Assembly (NCBI RefSeq): GCF_038502225.1
Contig: NC_091352.1
Coordinates: forward strand, 25,905,889 to 25,969,888
DNA length: 64,000 bases
Source of the DNA: Cherax quadricarinatus
Lineage: Eukaryota; Arthropoda; Malacostraca; Decapoda; Parastacidae
Reading direction: 5' to 3'
Shown one piece after another: positions 12,601 to 23,016 of this stretch. The notes under the pieces are model-generated. The model was not told where the DNA came from. It worked only from the letters and a program-made list of their open reading frames with translations, and ran no database searches. A program made the position numbers and the translations under genes. The stretch's first letter is position 1. Every line of letters begins with the position of its first letter.

Positions 12601-13845
12601 AGTATCAAACAGGCACGAATGAAATATTTCTGGCCTAAGATGGCATCGGACATTGCCAAGCATGTACACCAGTGTGTTGTCTGCCTACAGCACAAGGGTA
12701 CCATTACAGGTCCTAACCCCATTCTAAAGTATCCCATTACAAAGGAGCCCTGGGAGAGAACTTCTGTCGACCTGTTGACGAACTTCTCGACCTCGGAGAA
12801 GGGAAATAAGCACCTGCTTGTAATGGTAGATAACTTGACGCGGTACAGTGAATTAGTACCCATTCCTGATAAAACCGCTGAAACGGTCGCTAGTGCTTTC
12901 CGTGAGCATGTTGTTCTTCGTCATACTTGCCCACGTGTCCTTCTGTCAGACAATGGGTCTGAGTTTATAAATGGCATAATGCAGGATCTTTGCTCCAGAT
13001 TCAACATTCATCAAGCGCCAGTAGCTCCACGCCACCCTGCGAGTAATGGTCTTGCTGAACGTACAAATCGCAAAGTCCTGGAGGTGCTCAGAGTAACCGT
13101 TAACCCAAGTTGTACTACATGGGATGAGGCTATCCCAGATGTTCAGTGTACATTAAATTCCTCCCTCAACAGCTCGATCGGTGAGACACCTCATTTTGCT
13201 TTGTATGGCTATGACAAGCGCTTACCATATGAAATTCTGTTTACTCCACCTAGACCTACTTACGATACTGATAACCCCAGTGTAGTAAAGATGAGGACAA
13301 CGCAGCTTGTCTTCCAGCGGGTACGAGAGAACCTTATGAAAGCTACTGATAGGTTCACGTCAGAGCGCAATGCCCGCGCCAAGGAAAGCAAAGTGGAACC
13401 AGGTTGCAAAGTTATGTTGCTCAACCCAGTGCAGACCCCAGGTATGCACAAACTTGTCCCAAAGTTTGTGGGTCCTTACCGTGTCCTACGACAGCTCCGT
13501 GGCAATAAGTTCGAGGTGAGGGAGATTGCTACGGGAGCTATCAAGGAAGCCCACCTTGATCACATGAAGTATGTGGACCATATGCAGGCCGAAGTAGAGC
13601 TGGAGGTGCGTGCGTTGCAACGCCACGATCAGACTAATGTTAGGGACAAACCGTCTACCCCTTCTCCCACTACTGCTGGTACGGAAGACGGCCCAGTAAG
13701 GCTCCATACTTATGGCCTGCGACCCAGGACAACAGTACATTTCTGTGACATTGACGTACCTACTGACTTGTCCGACTCCTACGCTAGTTATGCTAATTGT
13801 TTGCTTGCAGAAATGGGTATAAATGCACACACATTGTATAGCTAG
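9592..13845 (+). CDS. pol: Pol polyprotein of the gypsy element: PR-RT-RNase H-integrase
   Basis: The frame is open from 9592. The first ATG (9928) lies inside the protease, after its LFLDTGS active site at about 9907-9927, so translation probably enters by frameshift from gag. Counting residues from the ATG at 9928, reverse transcriptase spans about 370-560 and includes VYLDDL near 527. RNase H spans about 670-790 (TDASKVGIGAVLSQ, then SVTELEALAIVWAL). The integrase zinc region (H..H..C..C ending CVVCLQHKG) is near 880-925. The integrase catalytic D,D,E residues lie in SVDLLTNF, LLSDNGSEF and SNGLAERTNRK. A chromodomain-free tail contains a GPYRVLRQL-type motif. About 1,417 codons are uninterrupted. 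The product cuts itself, copies element RNA into DNA and inserts it. No envelope gene follows. Confidence 0.95.
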   Translation, partial: FGGRGASAKPTKDVVTLSESLYSVPVRNAFAALGSDTLADSEETECLDVVAETLTVPSRSSLVNKCRASSSCDSGDLVGLSCLHVRYDNPCGPLIESTVHNKPVQLFLDTGSVVNIVRSTFFRDIGLHAAMLTEPSAIQTLRGVSGKPLTVRGRTTLEFVVQGHKLSAKFLVVDGIVFHGDLLIGFKTMADLRIRLDPAEWKAEFNGVDVPFWGVRLGSTTCYSVSEYAQCLESLETGGFHSTFSPGSVSRPDRPRSRARCPSPPGHQRVVTSETQSGDAQSNLHSNSDAVVETSSCQAAVSLSAGDCLTRVMASASRVTACIKYDVTLSANSLTPVTVYVSRAFEGDHVLVDNDTCRVKGLSLEPSLHTVQRGKLQVLVVNMHSREFPLRKNTSLVDLVRFPLPVRVEGEAPADFLVSAVLPGESAADSSNTRPVQEDDLALTDYPEEVPKLLQVLNRARSAVALDGESMGLTSLISHRIPLDKGTKPIYVPAYRLPHAQRVFAEELITRMLRDGVIEESTSPWNAPLILVPKKDGTWRPVIDYRKLNACTIPDRFPLPVLNDLLQNIGDNKVFSTLDLLQGFWQIPLDDESRELTAFSTPTGHYQFRRMPFGLRGSPITFSRLMTTIFRTLLGGTLMVYLDDLIVMSQDVPSHLEKLDRVLDRLAQANLKVKLSKCHFLRKEIKFLGHVVTQNGIKTDESKISAVQKFPRPMTADAVRSFIGLAGFYRTFIAGFSTIAAPLTRLLKKDAPFEWTCDQERAFVILKNKLTSAPTLRFPDFTKAFTLTDASKVGIGAVLSQESNGKQQPIAYASRVLTKAEVNYSVTELEALAIVWALSHFRDIIYHYPIKIYTDHLPLLALFANKNLSGKHARWSLTFNDYNPEICYVPGKQNVVADALSRHIAFVSVGNSFSVEDLERAQRQDPVWSPVLRFLTKEDVDLQVKSPVPLKDLVVNQGVLCRVAQLVDPGRTVYQLVIPESMIPATLRLIHNVPGVAHPGKDRSIKQARMKYFWPKMASDIAKHVHQCVVCLQHKGTITGPNPILKYPITKEPWERTSVDLLTNFSTSEKGNKHLLVMVDNLTRYSELVPIPDKTAETVASAFREHVVLRHTCPRVLLSDNGSEFINGIMQDLCSRFNIHQAPVAPRHPASNGLAERTNRKVLEVLRVTVNPSCTTWDEAIPDVQCTLNSSLNSSIGETPHFALYGYDKRLPYEILFTPPRPTYDTDNPSVVKMRTTQLVFQRVRENLMKATDRFTSERNARAKESKVEPGCKVMLLNPVQTPGMHKLVPKFVGPYRVLRQLRGNKFEVREIATGAIKEAHLDHMKYVDHMQAEVELEVRALQRHDQTNVRDKPSTPSPTTAGTEDGPVRLHTYGLRPRTTVHFCDIDVPTDLSDSYASYANCLLAEMGINAHTLYS

Positions 13846-14368
13846 TCGATAATAGAGTCAGGGTGGACAACATCATGTAATTATGTAAATACTTTTAGAA
13901 GGGTACCCAGAGTGTAATGAATTCCATGGATATAGTATTATTGTATGTATGTGCACCAGTGTTTTTTTAACTAAAGGAAAAAGCCTGTATTACGGTCAGG
14001 GCAGTGCTGCCCTCTGAGTTACATGTCACACCTTAGGAAATGCTACTGTCAGTCATTGTTTGCAGATGTGAGCGTGCAACAACGTTAGTAGACGAGTGGT
14101 CAACTGATGTTCAGCCCTGCGGACAACCTGTATATAGAAGATTTTAGTTCCAGTGCTGACGTCTCCCGGCTCTCTACTCGATGAAACAGCGCGGGCAAAC
14201 CAGTTTTCTCTTCCCCTGGATGGGAGAGTTTTTTTTTGCCTGTTGCATTTTTTTGTCCATTTTTTATTTACTAGTGAGCGAAAGCCAGTCCCTCTCTGGG
14301 GTAGCTAGTGTAATTCCTTTATACCTATGGGCCCACCAGTATTGTCGCGAGGTGCGTGGCCGAGCAAA
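13846..14368 (+). other. 3' untranslated region of the gypsy element
   Basis: No gene. The sequence just before the 3' LTR (GGTGCGTGGCCGAGCAAA) is a weak polypurine tract. A better purine run, GGATGGGAGAG followed by T9, lies at 14218-14237 but is about 140 bp too far upstream. The sequence before the LTR is conserved in the remnant ending at 45765. Confidence 0.7.
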
Positions 14369-14692
14369 TGTAGACAGCCTGTACTGGCAGAGCACACAGC
14401 CTAGCCGTCTGCTCTGACTAGTTCATATTTCGCGGCATTCAGTGCTGCCCTCTGTAGGCCTACCTAGGTCGGTGGGACACACAGTCCACCCTCTCTCACT
14501 CCCGCTTCGACCGACTTGAGGTACACAGGTACTCCCCCTCCACGGACTGGCTTGCGGTCACTTCCTCACACTGCCCGTTGTGTACTCACTCCTACCCGAT
14601 TAAAGCCAATCTAGTCCACGGCCGTATCATTGCTACCTACGCTACCTTCATCGGCACTAAACCGCTGTTCAACAGTAAGAACAGCAATAACA
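14369..14692 (+). repeat. 3' LTR of the gypsy element
   Basis: 324 bp, reads as identical to 5597-5920. ATTAAA lies at 14599-14604. Target duplication ACAT follows at 14693-14696. Confidence 0.95.
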
Positions 14693-15102
14693 ACATTGAT
14701 GACACCCTCTACATTGATGGCACCTTCCACATTTATGACACCTTCCACATTGATGACACTCTCCACATTGATGACACCCTCCACATTGATGACACCCTCC
14801 ACACTGATGACACCCTCCACATTGATGACACCCTCCACATTGATGACACCCTCCACATTAATGACACCTTCCACATTGATGACACCCTCCACATTGATGA
14901 CACCCTCCACATTAATGACACCTTCCACATTAATGACACCCTCCACATTAATGACACCCTCCACATTGATGACACCCTCCACATTGATGACACCCTCCAC
15001 ATTAATGACACCTTCCACATTAATGACACCCTCCACATTGATGACACCCTCCACATTGACGGCACCTTCCACATTTATGACACCCTCCACAATCATGACA
15101 CC
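14693..15102. repeat. 18-bp minisatellite, middle block, about 22 units
   Basis: This continues the array broken by the gypsy insertion. Several units are ATTAATGACA or TTCCACATT variants. It ends ATGACACC against the start of a BEL/Pao LTR. Confidence 0.95.
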
Positions 15103-15779
15103 TGTGGAGAAATTTTCTCTAGGAGGTGGGTATCAGCCCCTTTCAGCCCTTTTCAGCACTGAGGGGCCCAGCCCTCTCAGAAGGGGCAAGCATCTTGTTT
15201 ACTTCCCAAGTAATTATAAGCAGATGTTTAACCAGCATGTACCAATTATGGGTCATGCAACTCTTTGCAAGAGACCAGTGTTGCAAGTAGTGTAGTTTAA
15301 AAAGAGACAATCAATCTCTTAATTTAGCAGGAAAATTATGGAAAATCCTGCACCCATTTTATTACCATGCTAAAGATGTATATTGTTGTCCATGCTTTGA
15401 TAGCAAGAATCAAGCATTCTGCATTGCTTCATAGTGGACGTTTTGGGGAAAAATGCTACGTCAGCTTTTCCTTTACGTGCTGGGTCAAGCGAAGGGTGGC
15501 GAGAGGCGTCTTAGCTTAGATGACTTTTTACCCTGCTAAGGGACACATTGACGCCGGGATAACGAACAAAGAATGCTGATTCGTGTGTTTTTGTGCATAA
15601 AAGTATATTAAAGACACATCAAAACACTTACAGAGAAATGTGATCAGTTTCTTTAATGACATTACCTGGAACGACAAACCTAGTGAAACATAGTGTACCA
15701 GAGTGCGTATTCCTAGACTGGAAGACGTGGACATTCTCAAAGACACTATTCTTCAATCAAGACACCGATATCCTGGTGT
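15103..15779 (+). repeat. BEL/Pao-type solo LTR, 5' part (plus orientation)
   Basis: It starts TGTGGAGAAATTTTCTCTAG, matching the LTR ends of the BEL elements on the minus strand, and shares their downstream blocks (repeated TTTCAGCCC, a GTCTCTTATT-like block, AAGCATTCTGC). It is clearly diverged from them. The rest of this LTR lies at 26925-27267, because an 11-kb BEL element inserted into it. The candidate target duplication ACACC is at 15098-15102 and 27268-27272. Confidence 0.8.
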
Positions 15780-15784
15780 GAGGG

Positions 15785-16838
15785 TGTTGAGAAATGGCAT
15801 TACCAGTTAAGTTTAAAGAGTTTGTACGTAACTTAGAAAGACAGCTCATCGCCTGCACAGCCGCCCCTGCAGACGAGGTCTTGAGAAGCTGTCGAAGTCA
15901 TCTCTCAACGGGTTGTAAAGAGTTATAATTTGTAAGATTATAAATTACCCCTAGGGGGTGTTATGTCAGCATATTTCATTCACTGATTGCTGACAAATTA
16001 CATACTTGTTTGGACTCAAAGTCCGCACCTTACTGCCGACTATAGGTTGATTACAAACTCCTTGCGACTCAAAAACTGCGCAGTCCCCCGTACTACAAGA
16101 AATTCGTAACCTACCTTGCTCTTGTAGCGTGAGCTATGGTGTTCTTCACATCTTCGACAGATATTGGTGACTTGATAGAAGCTGAAGTGTCCTTGGATGT
16201 CCACGTCTTCCATAGTCTAGGAATACGCACACTGGTACACTATGTTCCACAAGATTTGTCTTTATTGTTCACAATCTTATCACTAAAGAAGCTGATCACA
16301 CTTCTCTTAAGTGTTTATTGTGTTTTATGAGATACTTTGTTCACACTAATGCACAGATCGTTCTTTGTTGGTTATCCTGGCGTCAGTGTCACTCTCAGTA
16401 GAGTCAAAAGTAATCTGAAGACGCCACAGCACCCCACGCCGTTACTTCCCTAGCACAAAGGAAAAGCTGACATAGTACTTTTGCTTCCTTGCAACTTCCT
16501 CCATGAGGCAAAGCAGAATGTTTGATTCTTGCTGTCTTAAGCATAGACAACAATGTCCACTATCTTTACTATGGTAATAAAGTGGGAGCAGGATTTTCCT
16601 TAATTGTCCTGCTAAAGTAAGAGATGTACTGTCTCTTATTAAAATACACTCTGCAACACAGGACCGCACGGAGCGTCGAGCCACGTCACATACTGGTACT
16701 GCATCTGGGGTCAATTACTTGCTGTAGCAGTAAACAAGATATTTGCCCCTTCTGAGAGGGCTGGGCCCCTCAGGGCTGAAAGGGGCTGAAGGGGCTGAAA
16801 GGGGCTGATACCCCCCTCCTGGAGAAATTTTCTCCACA
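15785..16838 (-). repeat. 3' LTR of the outer BEL/Pao element
   Basis: 1,054 bp; on the minus strand it runs from TGTGGAGAAA to CTCAACA. It is closely similar to 25884-26919 and clearly different from the internal LTR at 18141-19204. Confidence 0.92.
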
Positions 16839-16870
16839 CTGCGGGGCGGCTGAGGTTCGCTGCAGGTGAA

Positions 16871-18140
16871 CTATTCATCACTTAACATTAATTTGATTTT
16901 CTCACTCGCCACCACTGCTGCTTGTCTTTTCTGAACAGCTTTAGTCTGTGTGGTTTCTGGAGAATCACTAATTTTGTTTTCAACACTGTGTAATTCTAAC
17001 GGTACTAGTTTATTTATTGTCCGCTTATTCACTACACCTTTGCTCAAAACATCAACTGTCCTGATGATTCTGTTTGCATCAGAATATATGGTCACAATTT
17101 TTCCAAGTGGCCATTGGGACCTCGGACCATCATTGTCGATAATCACTATGTCACCAGGTCTTAAGGACTTATGATTTTCAGGAACACCAGCTCCATAGAA
17201 GTGTTCTCTCAATGACTTCAATCAATGACGTTCAATCACTTTATTAAGGTGTTTGAATTTACGTCTGAGTTGCTCAGGTTCGAAAAAAGAAGGATCCTCT
17301 ATGATTTCTTTATCATTCATGGGAGGAACAGGTTCGAGCCTTCTGCCATGGAGTAAATGAGATGGACTTAACATTTCTAAATTGTCCAGATCATCGGTAA
17401 CATAAGTTAGAGGTCTGTTGTTGACTCTATTTTCTATTTCAGTCACAACTGTTCGGAATTCTTCTAAGTCTATTCTCTCTAACGATGAAGAGTTTTCCTT
17501 AAACAACGTTTTACAATGCCGATCATTCTTTCATAAAATCCGCCGTGCCATGGAGATTTAGGAGGAATGTATCTCCAACGACAACTGCGTTGATTCAGCA
17601 TCTGTTGTACTTCTGGTTGATCAAAGATCTTGCTTATATAAGCAGCACCAGCAACAAAGTTCGTTGCATTATCTGAAATCATGAGTCTGGGACATGCTCT
17701 TCTGGCTGCAAACCTTCTGAATAATTCGATAAAGGTTTCCAGATGTACTGCTCTAGTTGTAGCACAAGTGAACAAACAGATGTACACCTTGATGGGAACT
17801 TTGTCAACTTTTTTAGTTAAAATTATTGGTCCAGTGTAATCTACACCTGTCACCTCAAATGGAGTAATATGGCAAACTCTTTCAGAGGGATATAGAGGTG
17901 GACCTGGATACTGACATACTCGCATATCGTAGTGACGACAAGTAATACAGTCCTTTATTTGTTTTTTCACACTTTGTCGACCTTGAGGTATCCAGTAAGA
18001 TTGTCGTATATGACAAAGTGTGTCAGCTACCCCACCATGTAACACGTTACTGTGGGCGTTTTGCACAATCAGTTTTGTTAGCCAATGATTCTTGGGGATC
18101 AATATTGGATGTATGGCTTCTTTAGGTAGTGAAGAATTAT
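16871..18140 (-). pseudogene. Second copy of the BEL integrase end, broken
   Basis: This duplicates 19237-20550. It holds the zinc region (HGGVADTLCHIRQ ... CITCRHYD), the core with TGVDYTGPI and LISDNATNF, the GGFYERMIG segment with the catalytic Glu, and the C-terminal domain (MLSPSHLLHGRRLEPVPP, GDIVIIDNDGPRSQWPLGK). It keeps the GGFYER segment that is stopped in the other copy. It carries its own lesions: seven codons missing after RAVHLE, a 2-nt insertion near 17480 that shifts the frame, and about 40 bp missing near 17220. It is cut off at 18140 by the internal LTR, where the homologous copy reads on. Confidence 0.88.
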
Positions 18141-19204
18141 TGTTGAGAATTTGGCCTTACCTGCTGTGTTTATTATATATATATATAATGAACACTTAGC
18201 TGATAAATGACAGCAAATCGTCTACACAGCCGCCCCTGCAGACGAGGTCTAGAAGCTGTCGAAACCATCACAACAGTGGGCTGTCAAGAGATACAATTTG
18301 TAAGTATAAATTACCCCTAGGGGGTGTTATGTCAGCATATTTCATTCGATGATGGCTGACGAATACTTACTTGTTTGGACTCAAAAGTCCACACCTTACT
18401 GCCGATTATAGGTTGATTACAAACTCCTTGTGACTCAAGAATTGCGCAATCCCCCGATCTACAAGAAATTCGTAACATACCTTGCTCTTTGTAACGTGAG
18501 CTATGGTGTTCTCAACACCTTCGACAGATATCGGTGACTTGATAGAAGCTGAAGTGTCCTTGGATGTCCACGTCTTCCATTGTCTAGGAAACGCACACTG
18601 GTACACTATGTTTCACAAGATTCGTCTTTATTGTTCACAATGTATCACAAGAGAAGCTGATCACACTTCTCTTAAGAGTTTATTGTGTTTTGTGAGACAC
18701 TTTATTCACACTAACGCACAGATCAGTGTCCTTTGCTGGTTATCCTGGCGTCAGTGTCACTCGTAGAGGAGTCAAAGTTAGTCTGGCGTCAGTACACCAC
18801 CCCAAGCCGTCACTGCCCTAGCACAAAAAAAACGCTGACCTAGTACCTTGCATCCTTGTCACCTCCTCGATGAAGCAAAGCAGAATGTTTGTTTCTTGCT
18901 GTCTTAATCATAGACAACAATGTACACTAGTTTTACTATGGTAATAAGTGGGAGCAGGATTTTCCTTAATTGTCCTGCTAAGTAAGAGATGTACTGTCTC
19001 TTATAAAAATACACGTTGCAACACCGCTGCAAGGAGCAGAGGTCACTTGATTAGGTGGCATAGCATCTGTGATCAATTACTCACTCTAGCAGTAAACAAG
19101 ACGCTCGCCCCTTCTGAGTGGCCCCTCAGGGCTGAAAGGGCTGAAGGGGGCTGAAGGGGGCTGAAGGGGGCTGATACCCCCCTCCTGGAGAAAATTTCTC
19201 CACA
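18141..19204 (-). repeat. Internal BEL/Pao LTR (from a nested element)
   Basis: 1,064 bp; on the plus strand it runs from TGTTGAGAATTTGG to TCTCCACA. It is related to the outer LTRs but diverged, including an AT-repeat near 18175. It is the 3' LTR of a second BEL copy that inserted into the first. No matching 5' LTR remains, which suggests a later deletion (see findings). Confidence 0.88.
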
Positions 19205-19236
19205 CTGGGGGGCGGCGGAGGTTCGCTGCAGGTGAA

Positions 19237-21471
19237 CTATTCATCACTTAACATTAATTTAATTTTCTCACTCGCCACCCCTGCTGCTTGTCTTTTCTGA
19301 ACAGCTTTAGTCTGTGTGGTGTCTGGAGAATCACTAATTTTGTTTTCAACACTGTGTAATTCTAACGGCACTAGTTTATTTATTGTCCGCTTATTCACTA
19401 CACCTTTGCTCAAAACATCAACTGTCCTGATGATTCCATTTGCATCAGGATATATGGTCACAATTTTTCCAAGTGGCCATTGGGACCTCGGACCATCATT
19501 GTCGATAATCACTATGTCACCAGGTCTTAAGGACTTATGATTTTCAGGAACACCAGCTCCATAGAAGTGTTCTCTCAATGAGGTGAGATAGTCTTCTCGC
19601 CAAATTTTCTCCCAATGTTCAATCACTTTATTAAGGTGTTTGAATTTACGTCTGAGTTGCTCAGGTTCGAAATAAGTAGGATCCTCTATGATTTCTTTAT
19701 CATTCATGGGAGGAACAGGTTCGAGCCTTTTGCCATGGAGTAAATGAGATGGACTTAACACTTCTAAATTGTCCAGATCATCGGTAACATAAGTTAGAGG
19801 TCTGTTGTTGACTCTATTTTCTATTTCAGTCACAACTGTACGGAATTCTTCTAAGTCTATTCTCTGACGATGAAGAGTCTTCCTTAATCAACGCTTTACA
19901 ATGCCGATCATTCTTTCATAAAATCAGCCGTGCCATGGAGATTTAGGAGGAATGTATCTCCAACGACATCTGCGTTGATTCAGCATTTGTTGTACTTCTG
20001 GTTGATCAAAGATCTTGCTTACATAAGCAGCACCAGCAACAAAGTTCGTTGCATTATCTGAAATCATCAGTCTGGGACATGCCCTTCTGGCTGCAAACCT
20101 TCTGAATAATTTGATAAAGGTTTCAGCAGACATGTCAGTGGCTACTTCTAGATGTACTGCTCTAGTTGTAGCACAAGTGAACAAACAGATGTACACCTTG
20201 ATGGGAACTTTGTCAACTGTTTTGGTTAAAATTATTGGTCCAGTATAATCTACACCTGTCACCTCAAATGGAGTGATATGACAAACTCTTTCAGAGGGAT
20301 ATGGAGGTGGACCTGGATACTGACATACTCGCATATCGTAGTGACGACAAGTAATGCAGTCCTTTATTTGTTTTTTCACACTTTGTCGACCTTGAGGTAT
20401 CCAGTAGGATTGTCGTATATGACAAAGTGTGTCAGCTACCCCACCATGTAACACATTACTGTGGGCGTTTTGCACAATCAGTTTTGTTAGCCAATGATTC
20501 TTGGGGATCAATATTGGATGTATGGCTTCTTTAGGTAGTGAAGAATTATGAATTCTTCCTCGACATCTTATAATCTTTCCTGAGTCGAGATAAAGTCCTA
20601 AAGAATTAATCATAACAGGTTTCTTTGGGGATTTATCTTGTGTTTCCAGAAATTTATATTCTGTAGAGAAAACATCTTTCTGTATTAGTTTCACCCAGTA
20701 TTTAATGGGTTCAAGACATTCATAATCAGGTTTTATTCTTTTAATGAATTTAAAGACAAGAGCTGTAACTCTTAAGAGTTTACCCAAAGATGAGTAATTA
20801 GATCCATCAATGACTATTTCTGTTGTGTCTGCAGTATTTACACAACTTATTTCTGCTGTGTTCAAGCAGACTGTTTCTTCTGGCATAATGTGAGCTTTTA
20901 GCTGAGGCCAGTTATTTTCATTAGAGAGCCAGTTCGGTCCGTGGAGCCATAATTTATTATCCACAAATTTCTTGAGTGGGACACCACGTGACAACATGTC
21001 AGCTGGATTCTCTTGGGTAGAGACGTGAAGAAAGAGATAATCTCTCTGCATCTCTTTTATTTCTGCTACTCTGTTCTGTACATAGACCAACTTACTCTTA
21101 TTATTTCTTAACCACTGGAGAACTGCCTCATTATCACTCCAGATCACGGTTTTCTCAATAGTGAGATGATCAAGTACTTTGTTGAGATAGACAGCTAATT
21201 TTGTACCTACATAGAGTGCTGTCAGTTCCTATTGTGGTACTGTTCTGACCTTCAAGGGTGCTACCCTGGCCTTTGAAGTAATTAGTGTACATCCTTCAGC
21301 ATTACTCATGTAAGCTACAGCGCCATAACCTCTGGTTGACGCATCACAGAACACATGTAATGTGTACTTGTTTCCCTCTTGACCTATTTGTCTGGGAAAT
21401 TTAATTTAATGAAGTTGTTTAAACTCCTTGGATATTTCATCCCATGCTTGACTCATTTCTAGAGGCAAGTT
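19237..21471 (-). pseudogene. BEL/Pao RNase H and integrase, degenerate
   Basis: From the high-coordinate end, this is RNase H (an ELTALYVGTKLA-like stretch preceded by an in-frame stop near 21233, then VIWSDNEAVLQWL), then the integrase zinc region (HGGVADTLCHIRQSYWIP ... CITC), then the core with TGVDYTGPI, TRAVHLEVATDMSAETF and LISDNATNF. The catalytic Glu segment reads WHG-stop-FYERMIG because GGA became TGA near 19925, and a second TGA follows in the KRCLRK stretch near 19890. The last part, with LSPSHLLHGKRLEPVPP and GDIVIIDNDGPRSQWPLGK, matches the C-terminal domain usual in BEL/Pao integrases (DUF5641 type). Integrase cannot be made in full here. Confidence 0.88.
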
Positions 21472-21519
21472 GAACATTAAAATGGTATAAAATACCGACA
21501 GGTTGTTAGGTAAGACACA
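21472..21519 (-). mobile_element. 48-bp Penelope-like 3'-end fragment with 13-bp target duplication
   Basis: It is flanked by CTAGAGGCAAGTT at 21459-21471 and 21520-21532. The 48 bp contain TATAAAATACCGACA and TAAGACACA, matching the outer end of the 478-bp insertion at 23821-24298. It is an extreme 5'-truncated copy kept only at its 3' end. It duplicates the residues NLPL in the host BEL frame. Confidence 0.8.
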
Positions 21520-21532
21520 CTAGAGGCAAGTT

Positions 21533-23016
21533 CTCATCCCATCCAATTTTGATTTTCCATGCATCTTGCATAAGCATTTTACCCTTTATGGTAATTGGTG
21601 AGACGAGTCCTAGAGGATCAAAACATTGTGATACCTCTGACAGTAAACTACGTTTAGTGAGTGTACTGCATGATTTATTGTTTATCCTTTTGAGACTCCG
21701 AGTATCTTCCTGTGTGTTCCAATTAAGTCCCAGCATATTGTTGCAATCAGGAATTTCAGTTTCAGGGAAATCTTCTTTGATAAGTTCCCTTAATTGCTTT
21801 GAATTTGTATTCCACATCCTTAGAGGCATATTTGCTTCTTTCATCTCCTTGTTAGCTTCTCTGTATAAGGATTTCAAATCCTCCTCTTTATTCACAGTAC
21901 CTTGAAGATTGTCCACATAGAAACTTTTCTTTAAGACTTCTTTGAAGGGACTTTCAGATTTCTTCAAATGTGTATTTAGAGTAGCTTCTAGTAAGAATGG
22001 AGAGGATGTTGCACCAAATAATACTGATTTGAAACGATAAGTTTTCACAGGACTTTGAGGATCATGTGGATTTTCAGGCCACAAGAATCGAGTATAATCT
22101 CTATCTATTTCTTGTAGTCCTACTCTTAAGAAAGCCTTGGAAATATCAGCCGTGTAGGCATATGGGTTTGTGCGAAATTTCATAAGCACGTCTCCAAGCT
22201 TCTCAGTTAGTGAGGGTCCGGTCATCAGACAGTCATTAAGACTTGCTACATCTTTATTTGCACGTGCGCTGCAATTATATACAACACGTAGTGGAGTGGT
22301 TTCAGAATCTTTTCTGACTCCATGGTGCGGGAGATAATGAGCGTTTGTCTTCAACTTATCTTCGACTATTTCCTCAATGAATTTATTGTCCAACTGTTCT
22401 TGTATGATATTATCATAGACAGTCAGTAGCTCTGGATTCTTCCTGAGCTCATGTATTTGTGCTTTCATCTGTCCGAAAGCCATGCGATAATTGTTAGGCA
22501 GATGTGGTGGATTTAATTTCCATGGTAACCTAACCCAATATTGTCCATCTTTATATTTGACAGTGTCCAAATATTGGTTATAAGTCTGAGACTCTTGTGG
22601 GCTTGGTTTATTTACATCAATACCTATCGCATCTAAATCCCACAACTTATCAACTGGTTCATTCATTTCTTCCAGTAATGATAATTTTTGCTGTGGTACA
22701 TGATCAGCGGTTATTCTCGTAACTAGTACATTTTCCACTGAATCAATATCAGCTTCTTTCCCACTTTGAGAGGGAATGGGACCACATATCATGTGGCCTC
22801 CTGCTGTTTTCAGCAAGTGAACATCATGTTTACTTACTATATTTTGTACAAAACAGTGATAATAATCACTTCCAATGATTAAATCGATTGGACTAATTGT
22901 GTCCGTCTGTATGTCAGGACAGGCTAACTTGACCTTAGCTGCTTTCAGTGCTGCAACTGTTTCTATTAATCCCTGGATCTGCACAGACTTAGGCAAATCA
23001 TCTACTACCACAGTTT
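21533..23016 (-). pseudogene. BEL/Pao protease-RT region
   Basis: The frame continues from the protease after a homopolymer frameshift near 23020 (a run of seven A on the coding strand). It contains a linker (IDLIIGSDYYHCFV, MICGPIPSQ) followed by reverse transcriptase: LRVVYNCSARANKDVASLND, YTADISKAFLRVGL and the active-site segment FYVDNLQ. YVDN in place of YVDD is the usual BEL/Pao form. The frame stays open for about 500 codons, then is broken by the 48-bp insertion at 21472-21519. Lesions on both sides suggest the copy no longer works. Confidence 0.88.

Larger units (their letters stand above)
5597..14692 (+). mobile_element. Ty3/gypsy LTR retrotransposon, apparently intact (9,096 bp)
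   Basis: Two 324-bp LTRs flank a long leader, gag and pol. Both LTRs read as identical, implying a recent insertion. The element starts TGTAGACAG and ends AGCAATAACA, and a 4-bp target duplication ACAT lies at 5593-5596 and 14693-14696. It sits inside the 18-bp minisatellite, which resumes on the other side. Domain order is gag, protease, RT, RNase H, integrase, as expected for Ty3/gypsy. There is no envelope frame after pol. Gag and pol show no internal stops, so the copy could be mobile or could supply proteins to other copies. Remnants of the same family lie at 41742-45924. Confidence 0.95.

Noticed and set aside
14218..14237. Purine run followed by T9 as the gypsy polypurine tract and LTR start
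   Set aside because: The LTR start is fixed at 14369 by identity with the 5' LTR and by the ACAT duplication, so this tract is not at the LTR border.
13846..14368. Envelope gene after pol
   Set aside because: No long frame, signal peptide or membrane segment is present in this interval.
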